Shown piece after piece: positions 15,196 to 24,700 of a stretch of 37,448 nucleotides of DNA. The position numbers and the translations under genes were made by a program. Origin of the DNA: Thermoplasmata archaeon (lineage in GTDB: Archaea; Thermoplasmatota; Thermoplasmata; Lutacidiplasmatales; UBA184). The stretch lies in contig JAKIWI010000003.1 of NCBI GenBank assembly GCA_022750115.1, forward strand, positions 239,948 through 277,395, written 5' to 3'. Position 1 is the stretch's first letter; every line of letters begins with the position of its first letter. A model generated the notes under the pieces. It had not been told where the DNA came from and searched no databases. It saw only the letters and a program-made list of their open reading frames with translations.

Positions 15196-15537
15196 ATGAC
15201 CGATCCCTCCCCGCGCCAGCTCACGCTGGTCCTGGCGACCTGGTGCCCCCACTGCGTTCCGCTGTCCACCGAGCGGGCGCCCGAGCTCGCGAAGCGCCTC
15301 GGCGTGCCACTGCGGGTCCTCGACATCGACGACCGGACCGAGGAGGTCGAAGCGGACCGCCTCGTTCGGGAGTTTGGGACCTGGGACGACGACTACGTCA
15401 TCCCCCAGGTGTTCCTGGAATGGAGCGACGGAACCGCGCGGCCGGTCCTCGTGGCGGACCGGGGCTCACCGACCGCCGTGACGCGCCAGATGTGGGAACG
15501 GCTCCTCGCCCATCCCGAGAGCGCCCTCGCCCGCTGA
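15196..15537 (+). CDS. Thioredoxin/glutaredoxin-like protein (CPHC)
   Basis: A small redox protein of 113 residues with a thioredoxin fold. The active site WCPHC (Cys17, Cys20) follows the first strand (LTLVLAT). The helix ELAKRL, the second strand LRVLDID and the cis-proline segment YVIPQVFLEW are in the expected order. CPHC is the motif of DsbA and some glutaredoxin-like proteins, but there is no signal peptide, so it should act in the cytoplasm as a disulfide reductase or oxidant. The ATG at 15196 was chosen because it directly precedes the fold; the longer open frame upstream is the antisense of the alcohol dehydrogenase. It is divergent from the Fur-like gene. Partners are not visible. 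Confidence 0.8.
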   Translation: MTDPSPRQLTLVLATWCPHCVPLSTERAPELAKRLGVPLRVLDIDDRTEEVEADRLVREFGTWDDDYVIPQVFLEWSDGTARPVLVADRGSPTAVTRQMWERLLAHPESALAR

Positions 15538-15569
15538 TCCGCGGGACCTTCGGCGTCGAACGATCCTTC

Positions 15570-15597
15570 CCGGGGGTGGGCGCCGCGTCGCCCCCGG
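15570..15597. terminator. Hairpin between convergent genes
   Basis: CCGGGGG (15570-15576) pairs with CCCCCGG (15591-15597) in the short spacer between the thioredoxin-like gene on + and the membrane-protein gene on -. Its location suits a bidirectional 3'-end element, but there is no T-tract. Confidence 0.25.
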
Positions 15598-15612
15598 CAG
15601 GGGGGTCGCGAC

Positions 15613-15900
15613 TCAGCGCGAGGCGGTCCAGACGACCGCGCCGAGCCCCGTTGCCTCGCAGAGACCGATTCCGAACAGGAACGGGGCGAACGAGTCCGGG
15701 ATGATCGGCATCGCCGCGAGGTAGGAGTACACGGTCAGCGAGCTCTGGACGACGAACGCTCCGGCGAACACGAGCAACGCGAGCCCGAATCCAGTCCGCG
15801 TTTGGGTGTAGATCCGGCGGTAGAGGAGGAACAGACCTGCCGCGAGCACGATGCTGACGAGCCCGAGGGCGACGCTCGCCTCCATCAGGAGGTTGCTCAT
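15613..15900 (-). CDS. Small three-helix membrane protein
   Basis: A 95-residue membrane protein with three predicted helices: residues 7-26 (VALGLVSIVLAAGLFLLY), 36-58 (FGLALLVFAGAFVV then SSLTVYSYL) and 66-91 (APFLFGIGLCEATGLGAVVW). The short loop YRRIYTQTRTG after helix 1 is basic and probably cytoplasmic. It has no recognised catalytic residues. Its ATG overlaps the TGA of the upstream winged-helix gene (ATGA), so the two are produced together. Such regulator/three-TM pairs recur in archaea; one idea is a membrane-tethered sensor or antagonist of the regulator. Function unknown. Confidence 0.75.
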   Translation of the reverse strand: MSNLLMEASVALGLVSIVLAAGLFLLYRRIYTQTRTGFGLALLVFAGAFVVQSSLTVYSYLAAMPIIPDSFAPFLFGIGLCEATGLGAVVWTASR

Positions 15901-16259
15901 CGCGTCCCGCCCGCCGGCTTCATGCCCGCCGCTCGGGGCCGGCGACGGGTCGTTGGAGTGGGTGGGGGACCCGGCGTCGGGGCCGTCGCCACCACGACGG
16001 TCTCGAGGTACGCCGCCGCCGACGCCGCGATCTCGTAGGGCGTGGCGTACGCGTCCCCGACGGGCCGGCTCACCGCGCCAGTCCGTTCGAGGAGACGCAG
16101 ATGATGGCGCACCGTCCGGTAATCGAGGGAGAGGTTCCCCGCCAACTGATGGGCGTTGGCGGGGGACCGAAGGAGTTCGTCGAGGATCCGTCGCCGGTTC
16201 GGCCCGCCGCGGGTGCCGTACAGGACGTACCACATCAGGGAGCGGAAGCCGGGACTCAT
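15897..16259 (-). CDS. ArsR-like winged-helix regulator
   Basis: A 120-residue transcription factor. The winged helix covers residues 8-70: WYVLYGTRGGPNRRRILDEL, then ANAHQLAGNLSLDYRTVRHH as helix-turn-helix and the wing TGAVSRPVGDAYATPYEIA. The remainder is a short helix and a Pro/Arg/Thr-rich tail. No ArsR metal-binding Cys motif is present, so it is not a metal sensor of the classical type. The ATG at 16259 lies about 31 bases from a TATA-like element on the minus strand near 16290. Its gene overlaps the small membrane protein gene by ATGA. Probably autoregulatory, possibly controlled through the membrane protein. Confidence 0.82.
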   Translation of the reverse strand: MSPGFRSLMWYVLYGTRGGPNRRRILDELLRSPANAHQLAGNLSLDYRTVRHHLRLLERTGAVSRPVGDAYATPYEIAASAAAYLETVVVATAPTPGPPPTPTTRRRPRAAGMKPAGGTR

Positions 16260-16285
16260 CGTAGGTCCCGGACGACCGGCCCGCT

Positions 16286-16294
16286 CCTTATCAG
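16286..16294 (-). promoter_or_regulatory. TATA-like element of the winged-helix/membrane-protein operon
   Basis: Minus-strand CTGATAAGG, centred about 31 bases upstream of the ATG at 16259. Weak match, but the only AT-rich patch in the spacer. Confidence 0.35.
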
Positions 16295-16329
16295 GGCACT
16301 CCTCCCGGTCCGCGGCGGGGTCGTCGGCG

Positions 16330-17481
16330 TCAGTACGCCGCCATTCCCTCCACGGTCGAGGGCAACGCCGAGAGGGTGTCGAGGAGGGTCAGGCCCCCCG
16401 TCGACCCGATCCGGAACTCCTGGATCTCCGCGGCGCCCGCGTCGGTGACGAGCAGGTACTGCGCGTGCGCCCCACCGACCGCCATGTCGGTGTCGGCCGC
16501 CCCGGTCGTCGCCGCGACCGAGGCGAGGAGCGTGAGGGTGCCCCCGCTGCCGACCGTGTAGGACGAGATCGAGGCGCTGTGCGCGTCCGTCGTGTAGGCG
16601 AACGTCCCGTTGTGGGCGACCGCGACCCAGCACGGCGCGAGCTGGCCGTCCGCCACGGAGCCGCTGACCAGGGTGAGCGCTCCGGAGCGGGCGACCGTGT
16701 ACGAGGACAGGGCCCCGCTCGCTGCGTCGCTGACGATGAGCGCCCCGTGCCAGTTGAACGCGAACCCGTAGGGCGTCGTGCCGTTCGAGGTCGTGAAGAT
16801 TGGGCTCTGCGCGATCCCGAGGGCGTTGACGGGGTACGTGTCGATCTGGTTCGTGCTCTTCTCGGTGACCACGAGGACGGTGCCCGCCGGGTTGAACCCG
16901 ACCTGCGCCGGTCCCGTCGCCGAGCTCGTGCTCAGCGGCTGGCTGGAGTGCGGCAGGGCGAACAACCAGCCGGGGCCCACGAGGAGGAAACCGGCGATGT
17001 TGCCGGCGGTCGTCGCGTTGCCCGCGTTGAGCACGTAGACGACCGGTCCGTGGAGGGCGATGCTGACGGGGGAGACCCCGTGGGATCGGACCGTGTCGAC
17101 GTACGAGAGGACGGAGGTCGTCGCGGTCGGGGCGTGGACCGAGAAGACCGTGACCGAGTTGCTGCCGGCGTTGACGACCAGGAGGAACCGGTGGTCCTGG
17201 GTGAGGACGATCCCACCGGAGTCCGCGAGGCTCGCGCCCGTTCCCTTCCCGTGGGTCGGGAAATGTCCGGCCGGTACGAGGGCCCCGCCCGTGCCAATGT
17301 GGTACGCGAGAACGACGTTGCCGGAGGCGGCGTTCGACATCACGAACACCGAGCCGCCGGCCCCGCCGTTGGGCGCCAAAAGGGCGGGCGAATTCGTCGC
17401 GTGGGCAGACGCAGCGGCGGGCACGAGCAGCAGCAGGACGGCTGCCACCGGTGCGAGCCAGAGGGCGCTCGGTCGCTTCAT
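16330..17481 (-). CDS. Secreted lactonase-type seven-bladed beta-propeller protein
   Basis: A 383-residue exported protein. MKRPSALWLAPVAAVLLLLV followed by PAAASA-HA is a typical Sec signal peptide, with cleavage near residue 26. The remainder is a repeated beta-propeller with strands such as GSVFVMSN, RFLLVVNAGSNSVTVFSVH, GTVLVVTEKSTNQIDTYPV and FAYTTDAHSASISSYTV, characteristic of the 3-carboxymuconate cyclase/6-phosphogluconolactonase-like family. No C-terminal membrane anchor is present, so it may be released or loosely bound. An ATG at 17508 gives a nine-residue extension with no signal-peptide benefit, so 17481 is preferred. It is divergent from the giant propeller proteins and may share an envelope role; enzymatic activity is uncertain. 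Confidence 0.82.
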   Translation of the reverse strand: MKRPSALWLAPVAAVLLLLVPAAASAHATNSPALLAPNGGAGGSVFVMSNAASGNVVLAYHIGTGGALVPAGHFPTHGKGTGASLADSGGIVLTQDHRFLLVVNAGSNSVTVFSVHAPTATTSVLSYVDTVRSHGVSPVSIALHGPVVYVLNAGNATTAGNIAGFLLVGPGWLFALPHSSQPLSTSSATGPAQVGFNPAGTVLVVTEKSTNQIDTYPVNALGIAQSPIFTTSNGTTPYGFAFNWHGALIVSDAASGALSSYTVARSGALTLVSGSVADGQLAPCWVAVAHNGTFAYTTDAHSASISSYTVGSGGTLTLLASVAATTGAADTDMAVGGAHAQYLLVTDAGAAEIQEFRIGSTGGLTLLDTLSALPSTVEGMAAY

Positions 17482-17921
17482 CGCGCCGCCACGCGCCCCG
17501 CGCTCCATACGGCTACGCCGAACTCTCCCCGCACTCTGACCCGATTCTCGCCCGAATCCGGCCCGAATTCGACTCGGATCTGACCGCTCCACCGGCGATC
17601 CGTCTCCGCGTCACTCGTTCCGGCGTCATCGACCCCATCGTGCCCCACGGAATCGGGAGGCGGGTGGTTCGACCGTCGGCGCGACGGCCGTCCGACCGGA
17701 TCGAGCCCCCCGCGTTCGACGCGGTCGGGTGCCGCACCCGGGCGAGATCGAGCCCGGCGAGCGTGAGGTGGTCGTGCGCGGCGCCCAGCGAGGCCCTACG
17801 GTCGCGGCCCGGGGCGCGATCCGCGAACCGATTCTTTCAACTCTGCGAGGGCCATCGTCTCGCCCCGCTTGGTCTCGCGAGAAGGGACGAGGTTCCAAAG
17901 GATGGCACGAGAAGCCGGACC
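17482..17921. other. 440-base divergent intergenic region
   Basis: Contains no gene I can support; open frames here are Arg/Pro-rich. It must hold the promoters of the divergent propeller genes. The only AT-leaning patches are GATTCTTTCAAC near 17830 and TTCCAAAGG at 17893-17901, the latter about 25-29 bases before the + strand ATG. A short imperfect iteration of CCCGAAT-type units occurs near 17540-17575. Confidence 0.5.
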
Positions 17922-20900
17922 ATGAACGACGGCGCCGGGCCCGGCGTGCCCCGCCGCAGAGGTAATGTCGCTGGGACCGACGTCCCGACCGTGCGGCGCC
18001 GGTCCGGACCCCAGTGGGGGGCCGTCCTCGCGATCGTCGTCCTTTCGGCCGTCCTGCTGCTCCCGAATCCGGGCGTCCTCACCGCATCGCTCCAGCACGC
18101 GGCGTCTCCGGGTGCGCTCCGTCCAGCGATCGGGACCCACACTCTCCCGCCGGCGGGTGGGGGTCCCGGGGTCCCCGGGAGTTCGTCCTCGGCCAGCGTG
18201 GGCTCGGTTTCGACGCAATACACACTCTATCTGGGGAACAACTCCCTGCTCCGCGGCGATTCCGTCCTGACACCCCCGCGGGAGCCGCGGTACACAGTCT
18301 ACGACCCGTCGACCGGGAGGGTCTACGCCTCCGATGGCTCATCGACGCTGTGGGTGATCGACCCCAGCCGGGAATCGGTCGTCGGGACCCTGGACGCCGG
18401 TCAGCCGGCCGGGGCCTTGCTGTATCTTCCGGGGACGGGGGAGCTCGCCTTCGACTCGTCCGGGAGCGTCGCCCTGTTCGACCCCGTCTCCCAGCGGGTG
18501 ACGAGCACGATCACCGCCAGCAATGCCTCCGCCGGAAACGACGCGACGTTCCTGTACGACCCCACGACGAACGCCATCTGGGTGACGAATTCGTTCGCGA
18601 CGCGCATCGACGTCGTGAACCTGACGACCGGAACCGTGACGACCACGCTTCCCGTGGGCAGCGGCTTCAACGATATTCTGAGCGGGGCGTACGACCCGGA
18701 AAACGGTCGGATCTACCTCGCCTACTACGAGGCCGAGAAGCTCGAGGTCATCAACGGACGGACCGCGCAGTTCGTGACGAACGTGACGTTCCCATCGATC
18801 TGCTGCTGGATGTGGGGACTGACGGTCGACCCGAAGACCGGGAACGTGTTCGTCAGCATCCCCTCGACCGTCGCGGAGGTCTCGGGCTCGAACAACACCA
18901 TCCTCGGAACCTCGGGAGTGGGGGCGGACCCGAGCAATGGGGTCTACGATCCCCTGTCCGGAAATCTGCTGATCGCCGACGCGTGCCGCTCGCGGCTCTA
19001 CATCCTCGACCCCTCGAACCTGACGGTCCTCGGCTCGATGGGACTGCCGCACGAGCCCGCCTTCTTGTGCGATCAATGGTGGCCGACGGAAATTCCCGCG
19101 CTCGGCCAGTTGTACATTTCGACGGGGTACTCCCAGACGATCGATGTGGCGAGCCCGACGAATGCCACCAATGCGACCGCCCTCATCACGCCCGGCAACC
19201 CCGACGCCGTGGTCGCCGATGCCGCGTGCGGTTGCTACGTCGTTGCCGATTCGGCCGGGGACCGGCTCTACTTTGTCGATGCCGGGACCCTCCAGGTCGC
19301 GGCCGTCGTCGGTCTCGCGGGTTCCCCCTATGGGCTCGCGTACGATGCTCGGACCTCCGAGCTCTGGGTGACGTACAGCGGCTTCTTTGGAACGAACGAA
19401 GTCCAGGTTCTGAACGGCCGCAATGGCTCCGCGGTAGCGTCCCTGGCCGATGGGCAGGGCCCCTGGGGAGTGACCTACGACCCGACGAACGGCCAGGTGT
19501 TCGTCGCGGACTACTGGGGCGACGATGTCCGCGTGTTCAACGGCTCGAACCACACGCAGGTCGCCGTCGTTCCGGCGGGGAATCAGACCACGGGGGTCGT
19601 CTACGTGCCGACCGACGACTCGGTCTACGCGACCAACTGGCAATCGCACAATCTCACGATCCTGAACGCGAGCTCGGACGTCGGGACCGGCTCGATCCAT
19701 ATCGGCGGCGCCCCCGTGCCGATCGGCTACGACCCGGTGCTGAACCTGCTGTTCGTCGGCAACTACGCGAACCCGAACACGACCGTGGTCAACGTGAGCC
19801 AGAACGCCGTGACGGGGTCGGTCAACATCTCCAACGTCGAAGGATTCGCCTTTGACGCGGCGAACGGCGCGGCGTTCCTGATGAACGGAACCGGTACGGT
19901 CGCCGTGGTGGACCCGTCGAATCTCACCACCTCTACCGTAGCCGTCGGCGAAGGGACCGTCACGGGGATCTGGGACCCCGGAACGGGACTCATCGCCGCG
20001 GATGGAGGGACCAACGCCGTGTACATCGTGAACGGGAGCGCCCCCTCATTGGTCTCGAACGTGGCGCTCCTCGCGTCGCCGGAACAGGCAGCGACGTTCG
20101 CTCCGGTTCGCTTGACGCTCGCCGCCCTGGGGGCTCCGCCCGGAACCAGCTACCGGTACGACGGCCTTCCGGCGGGGTGCACCTCCCAGAACGTCTCCGT
20201 CCTGACCTGCTATCCCCAGATCCCCGGCACCTACGTCGTGACCGGAACCCTTCGTACGCCCGATGGCTCCGCGTGGTCCGAAACCGCCCGCGTCTGGGTG
20301 GTCGACGGCTCGCGCGCGGTGTTCTCTGCGACGAGGCTGGCTCCGGGGACGACCTGGTCCCTCAACGTGAGCGGGGGCCAGCTCCTCCGGACCACGAACA
20401 GTTCGATGCTCTCCCTGACGCTCCCGAATGGCTCGTACTCGTTCACCGCCACCGCCCCCGGATATCCGGCCGTTCACGGTCAGTTCGGGATCTCGGGCTC
20501 ACCGGTCGACGTCCCCGTCCGCTTCACCGCCGACGTGATCGATCTGACCGAGTCCGGACTTCCGGGCCTGACGCCCTGGTGGGCGAACGTTTCGGGCTGG
20601 GGAATCGTGCCGGAGAGCAGCCCCGGGGGTTCGTCGATCTCGCTCCCGAACGGCACGTACTCGATCGCGTTCGGAACCTCGGCTCCCGGCTGGTCGGCTC
20701 CCGGCGTCCAGGTCCATCTCGGCTCCGGCGGAGCTCGAGCCGTGGCCCAGTTTTCCCGGCCGACCTACACCGTGGAGTTCGTGACGGAAGGGCTCACCCC
20801 GGGAACCGCATGGACCCTGAACCTGTCCGACGGACTGAGCCAGTCGTACTCCAACCCGACCGCCAACGTCTCACTTCCAAACGGGAGCTACGTCTACAAT

Positions 20901-21752
20901 GCGAGCGTGGCGGCGACCGGGTGGAACGCGCCCCAAGGTGCGTTCCTAGTGAATGGCATGCCGAGGAACGTCACGCTCCCGTTCGTGGCCCTCCAGTACC
21001 CCGAGACGTTCCAATCGGCCGGCCTCCCCAGCGGCGCCGCCTGGTCGGTCCGCCTCGACCCCGGCGCACTCGTCCTCGAATCGAATACCTCGGTCGCGAC
21101 CGCCTGGGTCGCCCCCGGCACCTACCAGTTCGTCGTGACCCCTCCAACGGGATACGGGGCGACCCCGGGGAACGGGGGGTTCACGGCGGGAACCGGCAGC
21201 GCGACGCTCAACGTGACGTTCGCTCCCGTCCCGGTCCTCTCGGCGCCGACCGTCCTCGGCTTCGCGGCGGCGCCGTCGAACGGGGTCGTCGGGTCCAATC
21301 TCACCTTCCTGGTGAGCGCGGTGGGCGGAGCGCCACCGCTCACGTACACCTACTCGGGGTTGCCCGCGGGTTGCGCCAGCGCCGACACCTCCACCTTGAC
21401 CTGCGTCCCCTCGGGGCCGGGCCAGGGCCGAGCCCAGGTCGAAGTGTCCGACGCGCGCGGTCGGTCGGCCTCCGATAGCGCGCCGTACACGATCGCCGAG
21501 CCCGCGCCAGCGGCGGCCAGTTCCGGCACAACGGCCCCGCCGGTCGCGCCGTGGTTGGAGGCTGTGGCCGCGGGAGCGGGCTTGGGACTTCTCGTCCTCG
21601 GACTCGTGAGCCTCGTAGGGCGCGGATCCCGGAGTGCGCGCCGGGACCGGACTCCGCCGACACCGCGGGGGGATGGCGAGTCCACGTCGACCCCGGAGAT
21701 CTCCCCGGACGATGGCGATGGAGTCGCATCCTCGGGGGAGACGCCTCCGTGA
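17922..21752 (+). CDS. Giant surface protein: YVTN-type propeller, Ig-like and PEGA-like repeats, C-terminal anchor
   Basis: A 1276-residue envelope protein. A basic N-terminus leads to a hydrophobic export helix (residues 33-52, GAVLAIVVLSAVLLL). Residues 90-715 are YVTN/NHL-like propeller strands (YDPSTGRVYASD, YDPTTNAIWVTN, YDPENGRIYLAY, YDPTNGQVFVAD), about a dozen blades. An Ig-like module follows (YRYDGLPAGCTSQ ... LTC, residues 735-790). Three or four PEGA-like modules of the LPNGSYSFTATAPGY type come next, then a second Ig-like module near 1135-1195. A membrane helix is at about 1209-1233 (AVAAGAGLGLLVLGLVSLV), with an acidic Ser/Thr/Pro tail. Many NxS/T sites suggest N-glycosylation. 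The ATG at 17922 is chosen because upstream frame content is low-complexity. Its TGA overlaps the GTG of the next gene. A role in adhesion or in the surface layer is inference. Confidence 0.88.
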   Translation: MNDGAGPGVPRRRGNVAGTDVPTVRRRSGPQWGAVLAIVVLSAVLLLPNPGVLTASLQHAASPGALRPAIGTHTLPPAGGGPGVPGSSSSASVGSVSTQYTLYLGNNSLLRGDSVLTPPREPRYTVYDPSTGRVYASDGSSTLWVIDPSRESVVGTLDAGQPAGALLYLPGTGELAFDSSGSVALFDPVSQRVTSTITASNASAGNDATFLYDPTTNAIWVTNSFATRIDVVNLTTGTVTTTLPVGSGFNDILSGAYDPENGRIYLAYYEAEKLEVINGRTAQFVTNVTFPSICCWMWGLTVDPKTGNVFVSIPSTVAEVSGSNNTILGTSGVGADPSNGVYDPLSGNLLIADACRSRLYILDPSNLTVLGSMGLPHEPAFLCDQWWPTEIPALGQLYISTGYSQTIDVASPTNATNATALITPGNPDAVVADAACGCYVVADSAGDRLYFVDAGTLQVAAVVGLAGSPYGLAYDARTSELWVTYSGFFGTNEVQVLNGRNGSAVASLADGQGPWGVTYDPTNGQVFVADYWGDDVRVFNGSNHTQVAVVPAGNQTTGVVYVPTDDSVYATNWQSHNLTILNASSDVGTGSIHIGGAPVPIGYDPVLNLLFVGNYANPNTTVVNVSQNAVTGSVNISNVEGFAFDAANGAAFLMNGTGTVAVVDPSNLTTSTVAVGEGTVTGIWDPGTGLIAADGGTNAVYIVNGSAPSLVSNVALLASPEQAATFAPVRLTLAALGAPPGTSYRYDGLPAGCTSQNVSVLTCYPQIPGTYVVTGTLRTPDGSAWSETARVWVVDGSRAVFSATRLAPGTTWSLNVSGGQLLRTTNSSMLSLTLPNGSYSFTATAPGYPAVHGQFGISGSPVDVPVRFTADVIDLTESGLPGLTPWWANVSGWGIVPESSPGGSSISLPNGTYSIAFGTSAPGWSAPGVQVHLGSGGARAVAQFSRPTYTVEFVTEGLTPGTAWTLNLSDGLSQSYSNPTANVSLPNGSYVYNASVAATGWNAPQGAFLVNGMPRNVTLPFVALQYPETFQSAGLPSGAAWSVRLDPGALVLESNTSVATAWVAPGTYQFVVTPPTGYGATPGNGGFTAGTGSATLNVTFAPVPVLSAPTVLGFAAAPSNGVVGSNLTFLVSAVGGAPPLTYTYSGLPAGCASADTSTLTCVPSGPGQGRAQVEVSDARGRSASDSAPYTIAEPAPAAASSGTTAPPVAPWLEAVAAGAGLGLLVLGLVSLVGRGSRSARRDRTPPTPRGDGESTSTPEISPDDGDGVASSGETPP

Positions 21753-24700
21753 GGTCGTTCGTGCCGGCCCGATCCCGAACCGCGACCCGCGCGCTGGCGC
21801 TCGTCGCCCTGGTCGGTGTGCTCCTGCTCTCCGGCGCGACCGGGGCCGCGAAAGCGCCCGATCCCAATCTGCCGGGGGGAGCCGCCGGCACCCCACCCCC
21901 CCTGGTCCCGGGGGTCCCGGCCGCGAACGCCACGGGCCCACTTCCCGCCTACCTCGCCGCCCAGTTCGACCTGAACACCGGAGCGCGCACGGCGCCCTCC
22001 GATTCGCCGGTGTCGACCGCGGGGGGGTTGTACAACGGGCCCGGCGAGGTCGTCTACAACCCCGTCGACCAGGAGTTGCTCGTTCTCGGGCCGACCGCCA
22101 TCGCCTGGTATGACCCGGCGAATGGTACGGTGACGCACTTCGCCCGGTTGTCCTCGGGGGGGCCGCTCGGTTCCGGCGGAAGCGGGTACTCCACGCCGTA
22201 CGAGGTCGCGGTAGATTCGCACGACGACCGAGCGTTCGTCACCCGCACGTTCTACACGACCTGCGGAAGCCCATGCGCCGGCGACACGGTCACGGTGTTG
22301 AACGCCTCCACCGGCGCGCTCGTCACGACCGTCGGCGGCGGTTCGGTGCTGTCGGGGATCGGGTACGACCCGGCGAACGACCAGGTGTACGTCGCCGACA
22401 GCGGCCTCCACCGACTGGAAGTGCTCGATGGCCGAACCTCGGCGATCCTCGGGTACATCGTGGTGCCGGGGCAGCCCCAGAACGTGATCTTCGACAACAC
22501 GACCGGAGCGCTCTACGTGACCAGCTGGACGAACGCGACGAACTCGACCGTCCTCACGGTCGACCCCGCGAACGGAACCGTGACGGCGAGGACTCCGCTG
22601 ACGGGCGTCGGCTACGGGTTCGACCTGGCCCTCGACCCGACCGACGGGCACCTCCTCGTCGACGGAGCCTCCCGGAACGTCGCGGTGCTGAACGTCTCGA
22701 CGGGCCGCGAACTGTACTATCAGAACGGCTCGTCGGCGCCGTGGTTTCTCGCCTGGGACCCGCTCAACGACCGATTCCTGGTCACGTCGCTCGGCAGTTA
22801 CTACCCCGGTGCGATGCAGTCGATCAACGCCTCGGCGACGCGGGCCCCTGGCGTGACGAACCTCCCGCTCTCGGAGCTCACCACGGGGGTCGCCTTCGAC
22901 CCGGCGGATGGGAGGGCGTACGTGACCACGACGAACCACCCGAGTCTGTACGCGCTGAACGGCACGAACCTCACGACTCCCGGTCCGATCGGCATCGGCG
23001 CGCAGTCGGCCCAACTGACCTTCGACCCGGACAACGGCCGCGTGTACGCCGGGGATTCGCAAAATTGCGAGCTCTGGGTCGAGAACGTCACCAACGGTTC
23101 GGCGCTGGCCCCCCTCCCCGGCCTGGAGGGAGGGCCGCTCGCCTACGATTCGGTCGACCGGTACGTCCTCGATGAAGGCGGGTGCAGTGGTTCCGCCAAC
23201 CTCTGGGAGATCTACGGGTCGAACGACTCCCTCGCCGGCTCGCTGTTCGGCACCAACACCGGCAACTCGCCACCGCTCGTCTACCAGGCTGCCGGGGACC
23301 AGGTCTGGGCTTGGACGGGCGATGTGCTCGACTTCGGGCTCGCGAACGACTCGTTCCTCCACTCCATCTACGACTCGAACGGCGAGATCTGGATGTCGTT
23401 GAACGCACCGGGATCTCTCCTCTACGTCTCGACCAACTCGTGGACCGTCGGCGGGGCGTCCGGCCGGCTGTACTCGGTCCTGACCACGAACGGTTCGGTC
23501 CCGTGGGCGACGCCGATCGCGAACCCCGGCACCAACGCCTACGACCCGTCGGACGGCGACGTCTGGGTCGAGAACCAGACCGGGGGCCCGATCGTCCTCG
23601 TCAACGCGTCGAACGGAACGGTCGTCGGGAACGTGTCGTTCCTCGGAAACCAATCCGGACCGATCGTCTACGACCCGGTCGGTCCGCTGATCCTCGCGGT
23701 CGGGGGCGGCAACCAGAGCGAGATGCTGGTCTACAACGCGACGAGCGGGACGATGCTCGGGACGTTCTCGACCAACGTCCCCGTCGACCAGATGTCGGTG
23801 GATCCGACCACCGGCCACGTCTACTTCGCGAGCGGGAGCGCCTCCCTCGGAGAGATCGGGGTCGGGAACGGCATCCGGATCGCGGGATTCCAAGCGAGTC
23901 CATCGTCGTTCGTCCTCGGCCGGTCGACCCGGCTCGACGTCAACGCCAGCGGCGGCACCGGTGCCTACACGTACCAGTACCGCGGGCTTCCCGCCGGCTG
24001 CGCGTCCGCCAACACCTCGGCCCTGACGTGCCTTCCGACGGTGTCCGGTCAGTTCTCCGTGAACGTGAGCGCGACGGACGGGAACGGCTCGACGGCGAAC
24101 GCCACCGTCGAGCTCGTCGTCGCACCCCCGCTGCAGCTCTCCGGATTCGGACTCGCGGCCAGCGAGGTTCGCCTGGGGGCTCCCGTCAACTTCACCGGGG
24201 CCGCGAGCGGTGGCATCGGGGAGTACTCCTACACATGGTCGGGGGCGCCGCGCGGCTGCACCGGGCTATTGGCACCGCCGGCCGGCTGCGTTCCGACCCG
24301 GGCCGGGCCGTTCAATTTCTCCCTGAAGGTCGAAGACGGCGTCGGGACGGTGGTGAATGCGACGGCCACCCTCGTCGTCCGCGCCCCCATCCAGACCACC
24401 TTGGTCGAGAGCGCGAGCGCGGTCGACGCCGGGACATCGGTCAATTTCACCCTCGTCGTCGCGAACGCAACGCCGGTCGACTCCGTCTCGTGGGGAGGCC
24501 TTCCGACGGGTTGCACGACCGCCAACGTCAGCGAACTGGTCTGCCGCCCCAACGCGTCGGGGACGTACCAGGTCCGCGCGAACGTGAGCGACCCGTTCCT
24601 CGGCACCACGGAGAGCAACCTCGTACGGCTGACCGTCGACCCGGCCCTCGGGAGCGTGGCGATCGGGGCGTCCCGGTCGGTCGCCGACGTCGGCCAGAAC

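Noticed and set aside
21350-23893. Minus-strand frame of 847 codons opposite the giant propeller genes
   Set aside because: Asp/Arg/Val-rich shadow typical of antisense frames in GC-rich repeats; no signal peptide or motif.
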